This document shows, piece after piece, positions 24,683-36,467 of a stretch of 64,000 bases of DNA. The stretch comes from Metamycoplasma alkalescens. Lineage in GTDB: Bacteria > Bacillota_I > Bacilli_A > Mycoplasmatales > Metamycoplasmataceae. Each line of letters opens with the position of its first letter. Position 1 is the first letter of the stretch. A model generated the notes under the pieces. It was not told the origin of the DNA and did not search any database. It saw only the letters and a program-made list of their open reading frames with translations. Both the position numbers and the translations under genes were made by a program. The stretch spans positions 62,001 to 126,000 of the forward strand of contig NZ_LS991949.1 in the NCBI RefSeq assembly GCF_900476125.1, read 5' to 3'.

Positions 24683-26839
24683 TTATCAAATAATTTTTCC
24701 TTGAATTTTTTTATTTGTTTGATCAATGTCAATAATTTTGATATTTAAGTTATCCCCAATTGAAACTAATTCACTTGGATGAATAATGAATTGGTCATCT
24801 GATTTTTTCATATTTCGAATGTGGATTAAAACATTTTCTTTCAAACCAATATATGCAAAAATTCCAAAATTTGTGATGTTTTGAACTTGACCAATGATTT
24901 CTTGCCCAATTTGAATATCTTCAAATTTTAAAATCTTTTCATTGACAATGAATCCCATTTTGTCATCTCTAATATCTTTCCCAGGAGCAATTAATGAATC
25001 AATAATTAGATTGATATCATATTCACTTGCATCCAATTTTTTTGCTAGTTCTTGTTTATCAACATTTTGAAGTTTTTCTTTATCAATTGATTGAAGATTA
25101 ATCTTCAAAGTTTTTACAACTTGATCAGCTAAATCATATAAATCAGGATGAATATTTGTTTTATCATAAAAGTTTTCTGAGTCATAAATTCTTAAAAAAC
25201 CTGCTGATTGTTCGTATGCTTTAGTGCCTAATCCCTTAACATTTTTTAATTCATCTCTTGATTTAAACAAGCCATTTTCATTCCGGTAATCAACAATGTT
25301 TTGAGCAATGTTTTTTGAAAGACCTGAAACATATTCTAAAATGTATTTTGTTGCTGTGTTTAAATCAACTCCAACCATGTTAACAACTTTTTCAACTTTA
25401 AATGAAAGCTTATTTGCTAATTCTTTTTGATTGACGTCATGTTGATATTGTCCAACACCTAATGATTTTGGATCAATTTTGATTAATTCATTTAGTGGGT
25501 CTTGGAACTTTCTTCCAATATTAATTGCTGAACGATATTCTAAATCAAAGTCTGGAAATTCTTCGTGTGCAATTTTTGAAGCTGAATAAACTGAGGCGCC
25601 AACTTCACTAACAATTGCAAATTTGGTATTTAGATTTTGATTATTACTTCTTCTTGATTTTAGTAATTTATCAATAAATTCTTCACTTTCACGACTCGCT
25701 GTTCCATTACCAATAACAACTAAATCAACAGGATATTTATTTAGCATTTCATGAACTTTTTTAACACCTTCAAGAAATTTTTCTTTTGAACCTGCAAAAG
25801 GATAAATAATAAAACCATCTAAGTAATTGCCATTTGCATCAATCATAACACATTTACAACCATTGGCATATCCAGGATCAATTGCTAAAATATTTTTGTT
25901 TTTGGTTGCAGGTGATAACAATAAATCTTCAAGATTTTTTGAAAAAATTTCAATTGCTTCAGCTTCAGCTCGTTTAAATAAATCAGTTTTAATTTCCCGA
26001 ATGATTGATGGAAAAATTAATCGGTCTAAGGCATCCTTAATTGCTTCATTGACAATTTTTGCAGTTCTTCGATTGATAAAGAATTTGTTATTTAAATAAT
26101 AAATTACAACTTTTTCATTGTATTCAATTGTGTAAGATAAAATCTTTTTTTCCTCGCCCCGCGAGATTGCTAAGATCCGATGATTTGGAATTGATTTGAC
26201 TTTTTCAAAATAATCATAATATTGTTTAAATGTTTCTTTTTCATCCTCAGTATTTTTTTTCTTGGTAACAATAAAACCATAATTCATTAACTGGTCTTTA
26301 ACATATTCCCGAACATGAATATCTTGAGAAATATTTTGAGCAATAATGAATTTAGTTTGTTCAAGAACTTGATCAATGTTTTTTAATGTATCATTGTTAA
26401 CGTATTTTGCTGCTTCTTTGTAAACATTGAATGTTTCATCTTTGTTTGTCATGATCAAATCAGCTAGCGGTCCTAGTCCTAATGCTAATGCTTCTGTTGC
26501 TTTAGTTTTTTTACCAACTTTGAATGGTTCATAAATATTTTCAATTTCTTGTTTGGTTTCAACAGTGGCAATTTTTTTTGCAATTTCTTCAGTTAATAAA
26601 CCCTTTTCTTCTAAAATTGACTTAACATATTCTTTTCTTTTTAAAAGTTCAACATCATATTCGTATAGTTCATTAATTTTAGAAACTTGTTCTTCATCAA
26701 GTCCACCAGTTTGTTGTTTTCTATAACGTGAAATAAAAGGAATTGTTGCACCTTCATTTAATAATTTTAGAGTTTCTGATACTTGCATTTCATTAATGTT
26801 TAGCTTTTTAGCTACATTTTTTATTGATAAATCGCTCAT
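24683..26839 (-). CDS. tex: Tex-like S1 RNA-binding protein
   Basis: 718 residues. The standard Tex layout is visible: helical N-terminal domain with GATIPFISRYRKQQTGGLDE (about 31-50); a YqgF/RNase-H-like domain with ILAIDPGYANGCKCVMID (about 324-341) and VIGNGTASRE; helix-hairpin-helix repeats with GVDLNTATKYILEYVSGLS and LKNVKGLGTKAYEQSAGFLRI; and a C-terminal S1 domain (IIGQVQNITNFGIFAYIGLKENVLIHIRNM, about 655-684). The frame ends TGA (Trp) then TAA at 24683-24685. Tex binds nucleic acid and affects transcription and stress responses in other bacteria. It is divergent from tmcAL. Confidence 0.94.
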
Positions 26840-27015
26840 AATTTTGTCCTATCATTTGAAATCAATTATTTCGTTTTTTTCAAGATAAATAAAATAACTT
26901 CTTTAATGTTTCCTATCACAATAAAAAAGTGTTTCATATTTAATTATACTATTATAATTTAATTTAGAAAAATCTTATTTTTCTAATTAATGTGTTTATG
27001 AAGCGAGGTTTAGGG

Positions 27016-27930
27016 ATGAAAAAAATTGGTTTAATTGCAGAATTTAATCCGTTTCATAATGGTCATATTTATTTAATTAATCAAATTAAAAAAAAATATC
27101 CAGATGCAAAACTTATTGTTGCGCTTTCATCCAATTACACACAACGTGGTGAAATTGCTTGCGCTTCATTTCAAAAAAGAAAAAGAATTTGTAAGAAATA
27201 TGGTGTTGATCAGGTTATTAAGTTAGATTTTCAAACCTCAACACAAGCCGCTCATATCTTTGCAAAAAATGCAATTAAAAAATTAATCAAAAAAAAGATT
27301 GATCTATTAGTTTTTGGTGCATCTGATTCAGATGATATAAATAAATATCTTAATGCGGCAAAAAAACTTAAAAACAATCAAGTAATTTATGATCAAAATG
27401 TTAAAAAAATTTTAAAAACTGGTCGCTCATTTATTTTTGCTTGTTATGAATCACTAAAATTATTTTTGAAAGAAGAAGAAATTCCACAAGATATTTTAGG
27501 ATTTGAATACACAAAATTTATCATCAATAATACCTTAGAGATTAAACTAGATTGCATCAAAAGAACAGTTTCACATGCATCAAATGAAGTTTCATTAGTT
27601 TATGCTTCAGGAACTAAACTTCGAGAAATGATCAAAAATAATCAAGATATATCTTTATATTCACCTATGAGTATAACAAAAATTAAAAGAATCGAAGATA
27701 CTTATAAAAAATTTCAAAAAATTGTTAAAAAAATTGATGCAAAAAAATTAGCAAATATTATGCTTGTTTCCGAAGGAATGGAAAATTTATTTAAAAAAAA
27801 TATCGCTGCAAATTCATACGATGAATTTATAGAATTATGCACTTCAAAAAGATATAGTGCTTCAAGAATTAAGCGTGTATATTTATATGTTTTAAAAAAA
27901 GTTTATAAAAAAAGACAATTATGAAAATAA
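27016..27930 (+). CDS. tmcAL: tRNA(Met) cytidine acetate ligase (YlbM/TmcAL family)
   Basis: 304 residues. The nucleotidyltransferase start KKIGLIAEFNPFHNGHIYLI (2-21) with HxGH-type FHNGH, LIVALSSNYTQRGEIACASF (about 38-57), ASEGMENL-like VSEGMENLFKKNI (about 252-264) and the C-terminal CTSKRYSASRIKRVYLYVL (about 278-296) all match TmcAL, which forms N4-acetylcytidine at the wobble base of elongator tRNA-Met. I chose ATG 27016 because GAGG lies about 8 bases upstream and the family begins there; GTG 26992 and ATG 26998 are in frame further up. The end is TGA (Trp), Lys, TAA. It converges on the next gene with only 6 bases between the stops. Confidence 0.9.
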
Positions 27931-27936
27931 AAGTCT

Positions 27937-28701
27937 TTATTTTGCAATTGATCAAATTGTAAAAATTATTGCTGACAAAATAGCAGGGATAAATAAACTT
28001 AAAAATATTTTTCAAACATTGCTTTTTTTGTTTTGCTTATTTGAATTCTTGTTTGTAAAATTAATTTGTTTATTTTTTTGTAATTGATTAAGATCTTTTT
28101 CATTGCCCAAAGGAAGATTATCATATTTCAAAAAGGCTTTTATTTCTTTGAATAATTTTTGATTTTTTTCAATGTTTCAACCAATTTTTTCATTATCTTT
28201 GTTTGAACTTAAAATTGAATCAACTTTTTTCTTTGAATTTAAATTCAATAATTTTAGACATTGAAAATATTCATTTTTGAATGGTTTTACAAGCTTAGCA
28301 ACATTTTTCTTTTTCTGTGATTGATATTCGATATTTGAATATATATCATTCAATTCAGGAATAATAAATTTGAATATTGTCTCATTTAAATAATTAGTTT
28401 TTTTAAAAATTTTAATATGTAAAACAAGACGCTCTAAAAGATTACAATAAACCAATTTATCAAATGGTTGATATTGTGGATGGTGTATAATTGCTTGATT
28501 GTTTGATAAAAATCCATTTTCATTTTCATCAATATGATGAACATAAAGTCCTTGGTTTGCTTTTTTAAAATCATTGTTTACAGAAATTAAATTATTTCCT
28601 AAAATATAAAAATAATTGCCTGGAACAAATCCATATTTATCTAATAAATATTCAATGCACTCTTCATAATCCGAATTTAATAATTTTATAATTTCAGCCA
28701 T
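27937..28701 (-). CDS. HNH-like protein with C-terminal membrane anchor
   Basis: 254 residues (TGA read as Trp). The first 110 residues contain GLYVHHIDENENGFLSNNQA (about 51-70), then QPFDKLVYCNLLERLVLHIKI (about 78-98). This is similar to the His-His...Asn...His layout of HNH/beta-beta-alpha nucleases, though the usual EHL..H reads ERL..H. The middle is helical, a Lys/Asn-rich linker follows, and a single hydrophobic helix (WKIFLSLFIPAILSAIIFTIW) near the C-terminus would anchor it in the membrane with the N-terminal domain in the cytosol. No signal peptide. A TATAAT box lies 8 bases before the ATG and no ribosome site is seen. Nuclease activity is inference only. I do not recognise a named gene. 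Confidence 0.55.
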
Positions 28702-28709
28702 TAATTTAA

Positions 28710-28715
28710 ATTATA
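28710..28715 (-). promoter_or_regulatory. -10 box of HNH-like gene
   Basis: TATAAT on the minus strand, 8 bases before ATG 28701, no ribosome site: a leaderless arrangement. Confidence 0.45.
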
Positions 28716-28724
28716 TTACATCAA

Positions 28725-28766
28725 TAAAAAATCAAGGTCAAATATTGCATAACCTTGATTTTTTTG
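28725..28766. terminator. terminator after proline iminopeptidase gene
   Basis: Stem AAAAATCAAGGT / ACCTTGATTTTT (11-12 bp) with a 13-base loop and runs of A and T on either side. On the minus strand it ends transcription from pip before the HNH-like gene. Confidence 0.85.
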
Positions 28767-28803
28767 AATGTTTTATATTGAATTTTATTGATTTCAATTT
28801 TAT

Positions 28804-29736
28804 TTATAAACTTTTAAATTCTTCAGTTGCTTCAATCAATGCAGTTGCTATTTTTTCTTCTTTTGAAGAATGCCCTCCTGTGACAATTTGCAATTTTGAA
28901 TTTGGAAGATTTTTATGCAATAAGTATGCTCCTTCAGGACGGCAAATTAAATCATATCGTCCATGAACAATAATAGTTGGGATGTTTTTAATTTTTGCAA
29001 TATTTTTTAAAATATAATTATCTTCCAAGAAAATATGGTTAATGAAATAATGGTTTTCAATTCTTGCAAGTTCTAGATTTGCTTTGTTATCCATTAAAAT
29101 TGTTTCAATGTCAGGAAGTTGTTCAATTGCAACGGCTCCAAGTTCTCATTTTGCTCAATGATATGCAGCTTTGTAGGCAATGTCAATGTCATTGCTATTT
29201 AAGTACTTATGATATGCCTTAATTAAATCATTTCTTTCTTCGGGTAAAACAAATGAAGAAAATTCATCAAATGCTTCTGGCATAAAAAAAGAGGTTCCTT
29301 TTTGGTATAAAAATTCATTGTCTTCATCACGACCTAAAAAAATTCCCCGAAGAATTAATCCTTTAGTAGCATTAGGATAATTGATTGCATAGATTAAACT
29401 TAAACATGACCCTCATGATCCTCCAAATAAAATTCATTTTTCAATATTTAAATGAATTCTTAAAGCTTCAATATCATTTACCAAATCAAGTGTAGTATTT
29501 TGCTTAATTTCAGCTGATGGAAGTGATTTGCCACATCCTCTTTGATCAAAAAGAATAATTCGGTAATGTTTTGGATCAAAATATTGGCGACTTGATTCAG
29601 AAATTCCTCCACCCGGACCACCATGCACAAACAAAATTGGACTACCCTTTGGATTGCCAACTTCTTCATAATAAATTTGATGAATATCACTTACTTTTAA
29701 ATATCCTTTTTTGTATGGTTCAATTGGATCAAACAT
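28804..29736 (-). CDS. pip: proline iminopeptidase (alpha/beta hydrolase)
   Basis: 310 residues. The peptidase family S33 pattern is clear: oxyanion region LFVHGGPGGG (about 34-43), YRIILFDQRGCGKS (about 58-71), nucleophile elbow GGSWGSCLSL (about 105-114), and the acid and His in VHGRYDLICRP (about 259-269) and VTGGHSS (about 287-293). The enzyme removes N-terminal proline from peptides in the cytosol and would serve amino-acid salvage. AAGGAG lies 7 bases before the ATG. It starts 43 bases after the P-type ATPase stop and may be co-transcribed with it. A terminator follows. Confidence 0.92.
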
Positions 29737-29779
29737 TTTTTTCTCCTTAATATAAATTATTTAAGTTTTTTATGTATCT

Positions 29780-32632
29780 TTAATTTATTTTGGTATTTTT
29801 TATTAGTTTGTTTTTTTTATTTTCAATTCATAAAAGAATCATTTTATGACTGAAGTATATAGGAATTAAAACAAGTGGTAAACCAAGACCATATGCAATC
29901 AACTGTGGTGAATTAAGTATTTCTTCATATCCTTTAAAAGCAATTGAGATTTTTTTAACAAAAACAACTAGTAATAAAAATGCTAATGAGAATATTACTG
30001 AAAAATAGACTTTTCAATAATAAAATGGATTAGAAAAAATAATTGGTTTTTTTGACATCAGATTTATTGAGTTAAATGTTGCAGCAATACCTAAAACCAA
30101 AAAGGCAGTTGTTGATGCAGCTTTTAGAATGTCTTGACCATTATCACCATTATTTTTTGCCCATAAAGCACCCAAATAATAGCCAACCATTGAAATTATT
30201 CCAACCAATATTCCTTGTCATAATGTGTTTCAACCCATGTTTCTTGCAAAAATTGATTCATTTTTTGCAATTGGTAAATTATTCATGTAATTTTCTTTAG
30301 AATTTTGCAATCCTAATGCAATGGCTGGAAAACCATGAGTAAATAAATTGATTCATAGCAATTGTGTGGCTGAAAGAATATAAATATCCTTTCCTCTTAA
30401 TTGTTCCCAATTTTTAAAAATTAGTCCGAAAATTAATAATCCAAATAAAACAAGAATAATTTCGGCAATTGATGTAATTAATAAATTTTGAATAACATTT
30501 TTAATTTTTTGATAAATTGAACGACCATTTTTAACAGCAGATACAATCGTTGAGAAATTATCATCTGCTAAAACCATATTTGCAGCTTGTTTTGCTGCCT
30601 CAGTTCCAGTTTTCCCCATTGCACAACCAATATCTGCTGTTTTTAGGGCAGGAGCATCATTAACACCATCCCCTGTCATTGCAACAATTTTTTCTTTTTT
30701 TTGTAAAGCATTGACAATTCTTAATTTATCATTTGGTGCAACACGAGCATAAACACTATATTTTTCAACATTAGCAATTAATTCTTCGTCACTAAATTTC
30801 TGTAACTCATCTCCTGTAATTGCTAAATCATTAGTTTTGTAGATATTCAAACTTCTTGCAATTGCAACTGCAGTATTGATATTATCCCCAGTAATCATGA
30901 TCGGTTTTATTCCTGCTCTTTGACAAATTTCAATTGCTTCTTTGGCTTCTTGTCTTGGGGGATCAATCATTGCAACTAGTCCATCAAAATAAAGATTATT
31001 TTCTAAATAGTTTATTTGTTCTTCTGAATTTTTTTGTAAAAGATTATTAAATTCTTTTTCTGTAATTTCTTTTGAAGCAATTGCTAAAACCCGAAATGCC
31101 TCATTTGATCATTGATCATTAATTGTTAAAATTTGTTTCTTTTCAATGCTTGAATTATTTAATTTTTTAATTAAAATATCTGGTGCTCCCTTAACAATAA
31201 CAATCAATTTATTATTGATTTTATTGATTGAGGTCATCGATTTACGTTCTGAATCAAAAGGCAATACAAAAATTCTTTGGTATTGAGTATCTAAAAGTTT
31301 TTTTTCTTTAAATTCTGAATATTTTTTTAATTGATACAAAAAAGCAACTTCAGTTGGATCACCAATTGTTTTTTCTTCATTGTTTTTGAAAATTAAATTT
31401 GCTTCAGAGCACATTGAACCATATTCAATCAATTTTAAAAAATTTTTATTCATTTGTTGATTTGGAATATCACTAAATTTTTGGTCATTCAATGTGAATA
31501 AATCAACAATTGTCATTTTATTTTGAGTTAATGTCCCTGTCTTATCTGAACAAATTACACTACAACTTCCCAGTGTTTCCACTGTCATTAAATCTTTAAC
31601 AATTGCATTTTGCTTTGCCATTCTTTGGATGCCAATCACTAGAATAATTGAAGTAAAAGCAATTAATCCCTCTGGAATTGCGGCAACTGACAAAGAAACA
31701 CCATTAACAATTACATTGCTTCAAAAGTATAATTCTTTGTAGTACGCTGTATTTGGAATAGCAAAAAGAATTTGCATAAGTACACTACATAAAAATAATC
31801 CAATTCCTAAATAACCAAAAATTTTTCCCAATTTATTGATTTTATTTTGTAGTGGACTTAAAGCTTCTTTTTGTTTGCTAACCATTGTTGAAATTTTTCC
31901 TAATTCTGTTTGTTCACCAATTGCACTAACAACAAAATAACCAGTTCCCGTTGCTACAATTGAAGATGAATAAACCATAAATTTCCGCTCAGCAATTGCC
32001 AGATTAAGATTCTTTTTTGCTAAATAATCTTTTAATGATGGTTCACTTTCACCAGTTAATGAAGCTTCAATTACTGACAAATTTGATGAAAAAGTCAAGT
32101 ATCCATCTGCAGGGATTACATCACCTGCTTCAATCATAACAATATCACCAATTGTAATTTCTTCTGAATCAATTAAAATTAAATTGTTATTTCTGATAAC
32201 TTTAGCCTTGAGTGGATTTAATTTTGACAATGAATCAACAGCCTTAGCACTTTTTATTTCTTGAATAGCACCAATCAAGGAATTGGTTAAAACAACAAAT
32301 AAGATTATTGTTGGTTCAACAAATTCAACAATTAATTCAGTGTTAAAGACTCAATTTTTATTGATACCACTAACAATTGCTAAAACATACGAAAGCAATG
32401 CAGCACATAATAAGATAATAACCAAAACATCTTTAAATTGACCTAAATAAACTAAAAATGGATTGATCTTTTTAGTTTGTTTTAATTTATTTAATCCAAA
32501 CTTTTTTTGCCTTTCTAAAACGTCTTCTTTATTCAACCCATTTTTCATTGATGTTTGCAGTAAATGATCGTTATTTTCTATAACTTGCTCTTCATTGTTT
32601 TTTTTAGATTTTCTTTCTTTATTTGGAGTCAT
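29780..32632 (-). CDS. P-type cation-transporting ATPase (calcium-type, P2)
   Basis: 950 residues, the size of P2 ATPases. The N-terminal cation-ATPase domain has LNKEDVLERQKKFGLNKL. The actuator loop TGES is at about 193, PEGL in helix M4 at 320-323, the phosphorylated Asp363 in CSDKTGTLTQNKMT, the nucleotide-binding KGAPDIL, and the hinge TGDGVNDAPALK at about 653, followed by DIGCAMGKTGTEAAK. About ten membrane helices are spread as in SERCA/PMCA-like pumps. The C-terminal helices end with a basic tail. Transported ion is probably Ca2+ (or Mn2+, or Na+/K+ in some homologues); sequence alone does not decide. TATAAA about 10 bases before ATG and no ribosome site suggest a leaderless start. 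Confidence 0.92.
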
Positions 32633-32748
32633 ATTTAAAAATTTTATAGCAATTTTAAATTGTTATTTTTAAATAAAATTATTTAAAACAATATTTTATT
32701 TGTTAATTATTTATTATTTAAATTAATTTTTAGGTTTATTTTATTTAA

Positions 32749-32775
32749 TTGCTTATTTAAAATAAGATATATAAT
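32749..32775 (+). promoter_or_regulatory. putative promoter of tRNA-Ser(CGA)
   Basis: TTGCTT (32749-32754) and TATAAT (32770-32775) with a short 15-base spacer, 15 bases before the tRNA gene. Confidence 0.4.
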
Positions 32776-32790
32776 TTTTTTGAAAAATAT

Positions 32791-32880
32791 GGGCAATTAC
32801 CCAAGTGGCTTAAGGGGGCAGTCTCGAAAATTGCTAGGAGTTAATAGCTCGCAAGGGTTCAAATCCCTTATTGCCCGCCA
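32791..32880 (+). tRNA. tRNA-Ser (anticodon CGA)
   Basis: Ninety bases including CCA. Acceptor GGGCAAT / ATTGCCC, anticodon stem GCAGT / ATTGC (ends G-C, one G-U) with loop CTCGAAA, so anticodon CGA for UCG, a long variable arm as in class II tRNAs, and TTCAAAT in the T loop. A second tRNA-Ser (UGA) is at 59455. Confidence 0.95.
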
Positions 32881-32900
32881 GATCATAAAAATATGAAAAT

Positions 32901-32946
32901 AAAAAAGATATAACTTTTTCTTAGATGTGAAGTTATATCTTTTTTA
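32901..32946. terminator. bidirectional terminator between tRNA-Ser and DUF285 gene
   Basis: Stem AAAAAGATATAACTT / AAGTTATATCTTTTT, about 15 bp, loop of about 12, A- and T-runs on both sides. Confidence 0.85.
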
Positions 32947-32950
32947 ATAT

Positions 32951-34401
32951 TTATTGTTGTTGTGAATTAGTTGTTATCATTGATTTTTTAAATTTTTCAG
33001 GAAGATTATTTTGTTTATTATTCATAGGTGAATTTTTAGCAAATTCAGAATAGTCTTTTATTTTTTCTACTTTCCAATTATTTATAATTTTGTCAAATGC
33101 TATTGCATTATAGAACATATAAGACATATCTGTCACATTTTCTGTTTTTCATTCTTTGAGTTCTTGATTAAAATTAGTTGCATTAGTAAACATAAAACTC
33201 ATATCAGTAACTTTTGAAGTATTCCATTTTCCAATTGGTTGATTGAAATGTGTTGCATTATGAAACATAAATGCCATGCCAGTAACTTCATTTGTTTTTC
33301 AATTTGAAATATCATGATTGAATTTATTGGCAAAATAAAACATTGCTCGCATTGTTGTTACCTTATTTGTTTTTCAATTTGAAATATCCTGATTGAAGGA
33401 ATTAGCATTATAAAATGTGTTTGACATTGAAGTTATATTTGAAGTATCTCAATCTTCAATACCTTCAATTTTTTCATTTTGGTTGTTTTTGAAAGCTTCT
33501 TCTAGACTTGTAATTATTGATGGCAATTTGTTTGGTACTTTTTTTATTGTTTTAGGAAAAGTTATAATTCTAAACTCATCTTTGTTATGATGGTAACCAA
33601 TTTGAGTAATCTCAGTTGCATCTAAATTTGATAAATTAAAATCAAAAGTAGTTTTTTCTTTCCCAAATTTATCAATATATTTTGTTGCTTTTTTACCAGG
33701 GGTTACCATTCCTAAATCAAGTTTTAGAGTTTTGGTTCCAACTGAAAATTCAATCTCTTCTTTGTCCTCGTTTGCGTCTTGTTTAGCTTTTGGAGTTATC
33801 TTTTTATTCTCATCAGAGATTCTAAATTTTGTATCTTCACGATCTAATTTTGCTTTTAAATTTTCAAAAATTTCTTCAAATGTGTCAACAGTTGTAATTT
33901 TATTTTGAAATTCTTTATTTCATAAATTCTTTACAAGTTCAATAGTTTCTTCATCATATTTTTCTTGTTCATTTTGTGTTCTTGCTCGAAAAGTAACTTC
34001 AATCTCATTGTTTTGATTTTTGACATTAATTGTTGTTTTATTTTTTGAAGGTTACGAAATTTCTAAATCATCAAAAAAATCATTGTTAAGATTCTCATTG
34101 AATTTTTTGATTGCACTAATAATTTCTTCTTTGGTTGGATTATTGTTTGCTGTAATGATTAAACCAAGATTTTTATTCTTAATATATTCATCTAAATTTT
34201 TGGCAACAATTTGGTTTTCTTCATTCATCATAATTTCATTTACATCATTATTTTTATTTGTTTCATCATTTAAAACAATATTTTCTAAATTTTTATTGTT
34301 ATTTTTTTTAATTAGTGTGGCAGCTAAAGTAATTCCAATCACAGGAACGACTATAGCTGTCGCACTTGAAAGACCAATAATAAATTTTTATTTTTATTCA
34401 T
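32951..34401 (-). pseudogene. DUF285 (BspA-like repeat) surface protein gene, frameshifted and stopped
   Basis: The minus strand encodes an N-terminal membrane helix (FIIGLSSATAIVVPVIGITLAA), a polar region, and at the C-terminus at least five 25-residue repeats of the type SNWKTNKVTTMRAMFYFANKF (about 33455-33010). These are the DUF285/BspA-type repeats of mycoplasma surface proteins. Two lesions break it. The ATG at 34399-34401 leads out of frame into TAG, and adding one A in the A5 tract before TTTATT would join it to the signal helix. There is also a single TAA at 34052-34054. All other codons are open, with Trp as TGA. The homopolymer lesion could be phase-variable; the TAA argues for decay. 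End TAA 32951-32953. Confidence 0.75.
33010..33460 (-). repeat. 75-bp tandem coding repeats (DUF285 units)
   Basis: Five or more divergent 25-codon units with the consensus W-x-T-x-x-V-T-x-M-x-x-M-F-x-x-A-x-x-F-N-x-x-I, inside the broken surface gene. Confidence 0.8.
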
Positions 34402-34592
34402 TTTTATTTAAACCCTTTTAATAATTAGAAATACAAATGCCAAAAATTTTAACTTATATTTTTAAAAGTTTTAAAAAATGCCAAATTTTAAAATTAACTT
34501 TTTTTATTTATTTTTTTTGAATTTAATTCGTTATAGTTTTTAGATTTAAAAATTAAGTTCATTTGATTATTTTTTAATATGGTTTGAAAATC

Positions 34593-34621
34593 TTGCTAAA
34601 AGATGTTTTTATAACTATAAT
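34593..34621 (+). promoter_or_regulatory. promoter of lepA
   Basis: -35 TTGCTA (34593-34598), 17-base spacer, -10 TATAAT (34616-34621). The ATG is only 9 bases after the -10 box and no ribosome site fits, so the mRNA is probably leaderless. Confidence 0.6.
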
Positions 34622-34630
34622 TATAAAAAT

Positions 34631-36436
34631 ATGACAAACCAAAAAATTAGAAATTTTGCAATTATTGCGCACATTGATCATGGTAAAAGTACACTAGCAG
34701 ATCGAATTCTAGAATTTACACAAACAGTTAGTAAAAGGGAATTAAAACCCCAAATTTTGGATTCGATGGATCTTGAACAAGAGAGAGGTATTACAATCAA
34801 ATTAAATGCTGTACAAATTAAATATAAAGATTATTTATTTCATTTGATTGATACACCTGGTCATGTTGATTTTACTTATGAAGTGAGTCGAAGTTTAGCT
34901 GCTTGTGAAGGAGCACTTTTATTAGTTGATGCAACACAGGGAATTCAGGCACAAACGCTTGCAAATGTTTATTTAGCAATTGAAAACAATTTAGAAATTA
35001 TTCCTGTTATCAATAAAGTTGATTTACCAAGTGCCGATCCTGAAAGGGTAAAGAAAGAGATTGAAAATATCATTGGCATTGATGCCTCAGATGCAATTTT
35101 AATTTCAGCCAAAACAGGAATTAATATTGATCAAGTTGTGCAAGCAATCATTGAAAGAATTCCATGTCCAAAAGAAGCAAATAAAAGTAAACCACTTGAA
35201 GCTTTGATTTTTGATAGTTATTTCGATAATTACCGTGGTGTTGTAATTTATACGCGGATTTTTAATGGTGAAATTAGTGTCGGTGATGAAATTTATTTTA
35301 TGCAAACAAAGAAAAATTATATTGTTACCGAACTTGGAGTAAAAAATCCAAACGAAGAAAAAAAAGAAAAACTATCTGCTGGCGAAGTTGGTTGAATTGC
35401 TGCTTCAATTCGGGATGTAAAAAGTGTTGCTGTTGGGGATACAATTACACTTGTTAAAAACCCAGTGCAAACCCCTTTACCTGGATATAAAAAAATGAAA
35501 CCAGTTGTTTATACAGGTTTTTATCCTGTTGACACCCGTGATTATAATGCACTAAAAGATGCGCTTGAAAAAATTAGTTTGTCAGATTCATCAATTGTTT
35601 GAGAACCTGAAACTTCAAAAGCTTTAGGTTTTGGTTTCCGTATTGGTTTTTTAGGTTTGTTACATATGGATGTTTTACAAGAAAGGCTTGAGCGAGAATT
35701 TAATTTAGATATTTTAGCAACAGCGCCATCAGTTGAATTTGTGATTACATTAACAAATGGCAATGTTGAATATATTACAAATCCTTCTTTATTTCCTGAT
35801 CGCAGTTTGATTAAAACAATTGAAGAACCTTATATTAAAGCTTCAATTATGCTGCCAGAAGAATATCTTGGCGCAATCATGGAATTATGTCAATCAAAAC
35901 GAGGTAAATATATTGACATTGAATATCTTGATGATAAGCGCCGCCGTTTAATTTATGAATTACCATTGAATGAAACAATTTTTGATTTCTTTGATTTAAT
36001 GAAAAGTTATTCCAAAGGTTATGCTTCATTTGATTATGAGCATATTGGTTTGCGTGAAAGTGATTTAGTTAAAGTTGATATTATGTTAAATGGCGAAAAG
36101 ATTGATGCTTTAGCTTTAATTGCTCATCGTGATTTTGCATATCCTAAAAGTCGTGAATTAGCTGAGAAATTAAAAGAGGTTGTTCCAAGAAAAAACTTTG
36201 AAATTCCAATTCAAGCTGCAATTGGGGGTAAAATTATAGCAAGAGAAACAATCAAAGCATATCGTAAGGATGTCACAGCCAAATTATATGGAGGTGATGT
36301 CACAAGACGCCAAAAATTGCTTAAGAAACAAAAAGAAGGAAAAAAACGCATGAAACAAATTGGCAGTGTTGAAGTTCCACAAGAAGCATTTTTAGCAATT
36401 TTAAAAACTGATAGTTCAAATAACAAAAAAAATTAA
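34631..36436 (+). CDS. lepA: elongation factor 4 (LepA)
   Basis: 601 residues, close to the usual 600. G-domain motifs are AHIDHGKST (13-21), the switch region [25 protein letters not shown] and NKVDLPSAD. It has the LepA-specific C-terminal domain: [35 protein letters not shown] and [25 protein letters not shown], ending with the [29 protein letters not shown] block. It back-translocates stalled ribosomes at the inner face of the membrane under ionic stress. A good promoter lies so near the ATG that the transcript seems leaderless. The next gene follows 31 bases on. Confidence 0.97.
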
Positions 36437-36467
36437 TTAAATTAAAAAGGAAATAAAGTCTTGATAT

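Noticed and set aside
26992-27015. GTG 26992 or ATG 26998 as start of tmcAL
   Set aside because: The family begins at MKKIGLIAEFNPFHNGH and a GAGG site fits ATG 27016; the extra residues show no conservation that I can recognise.
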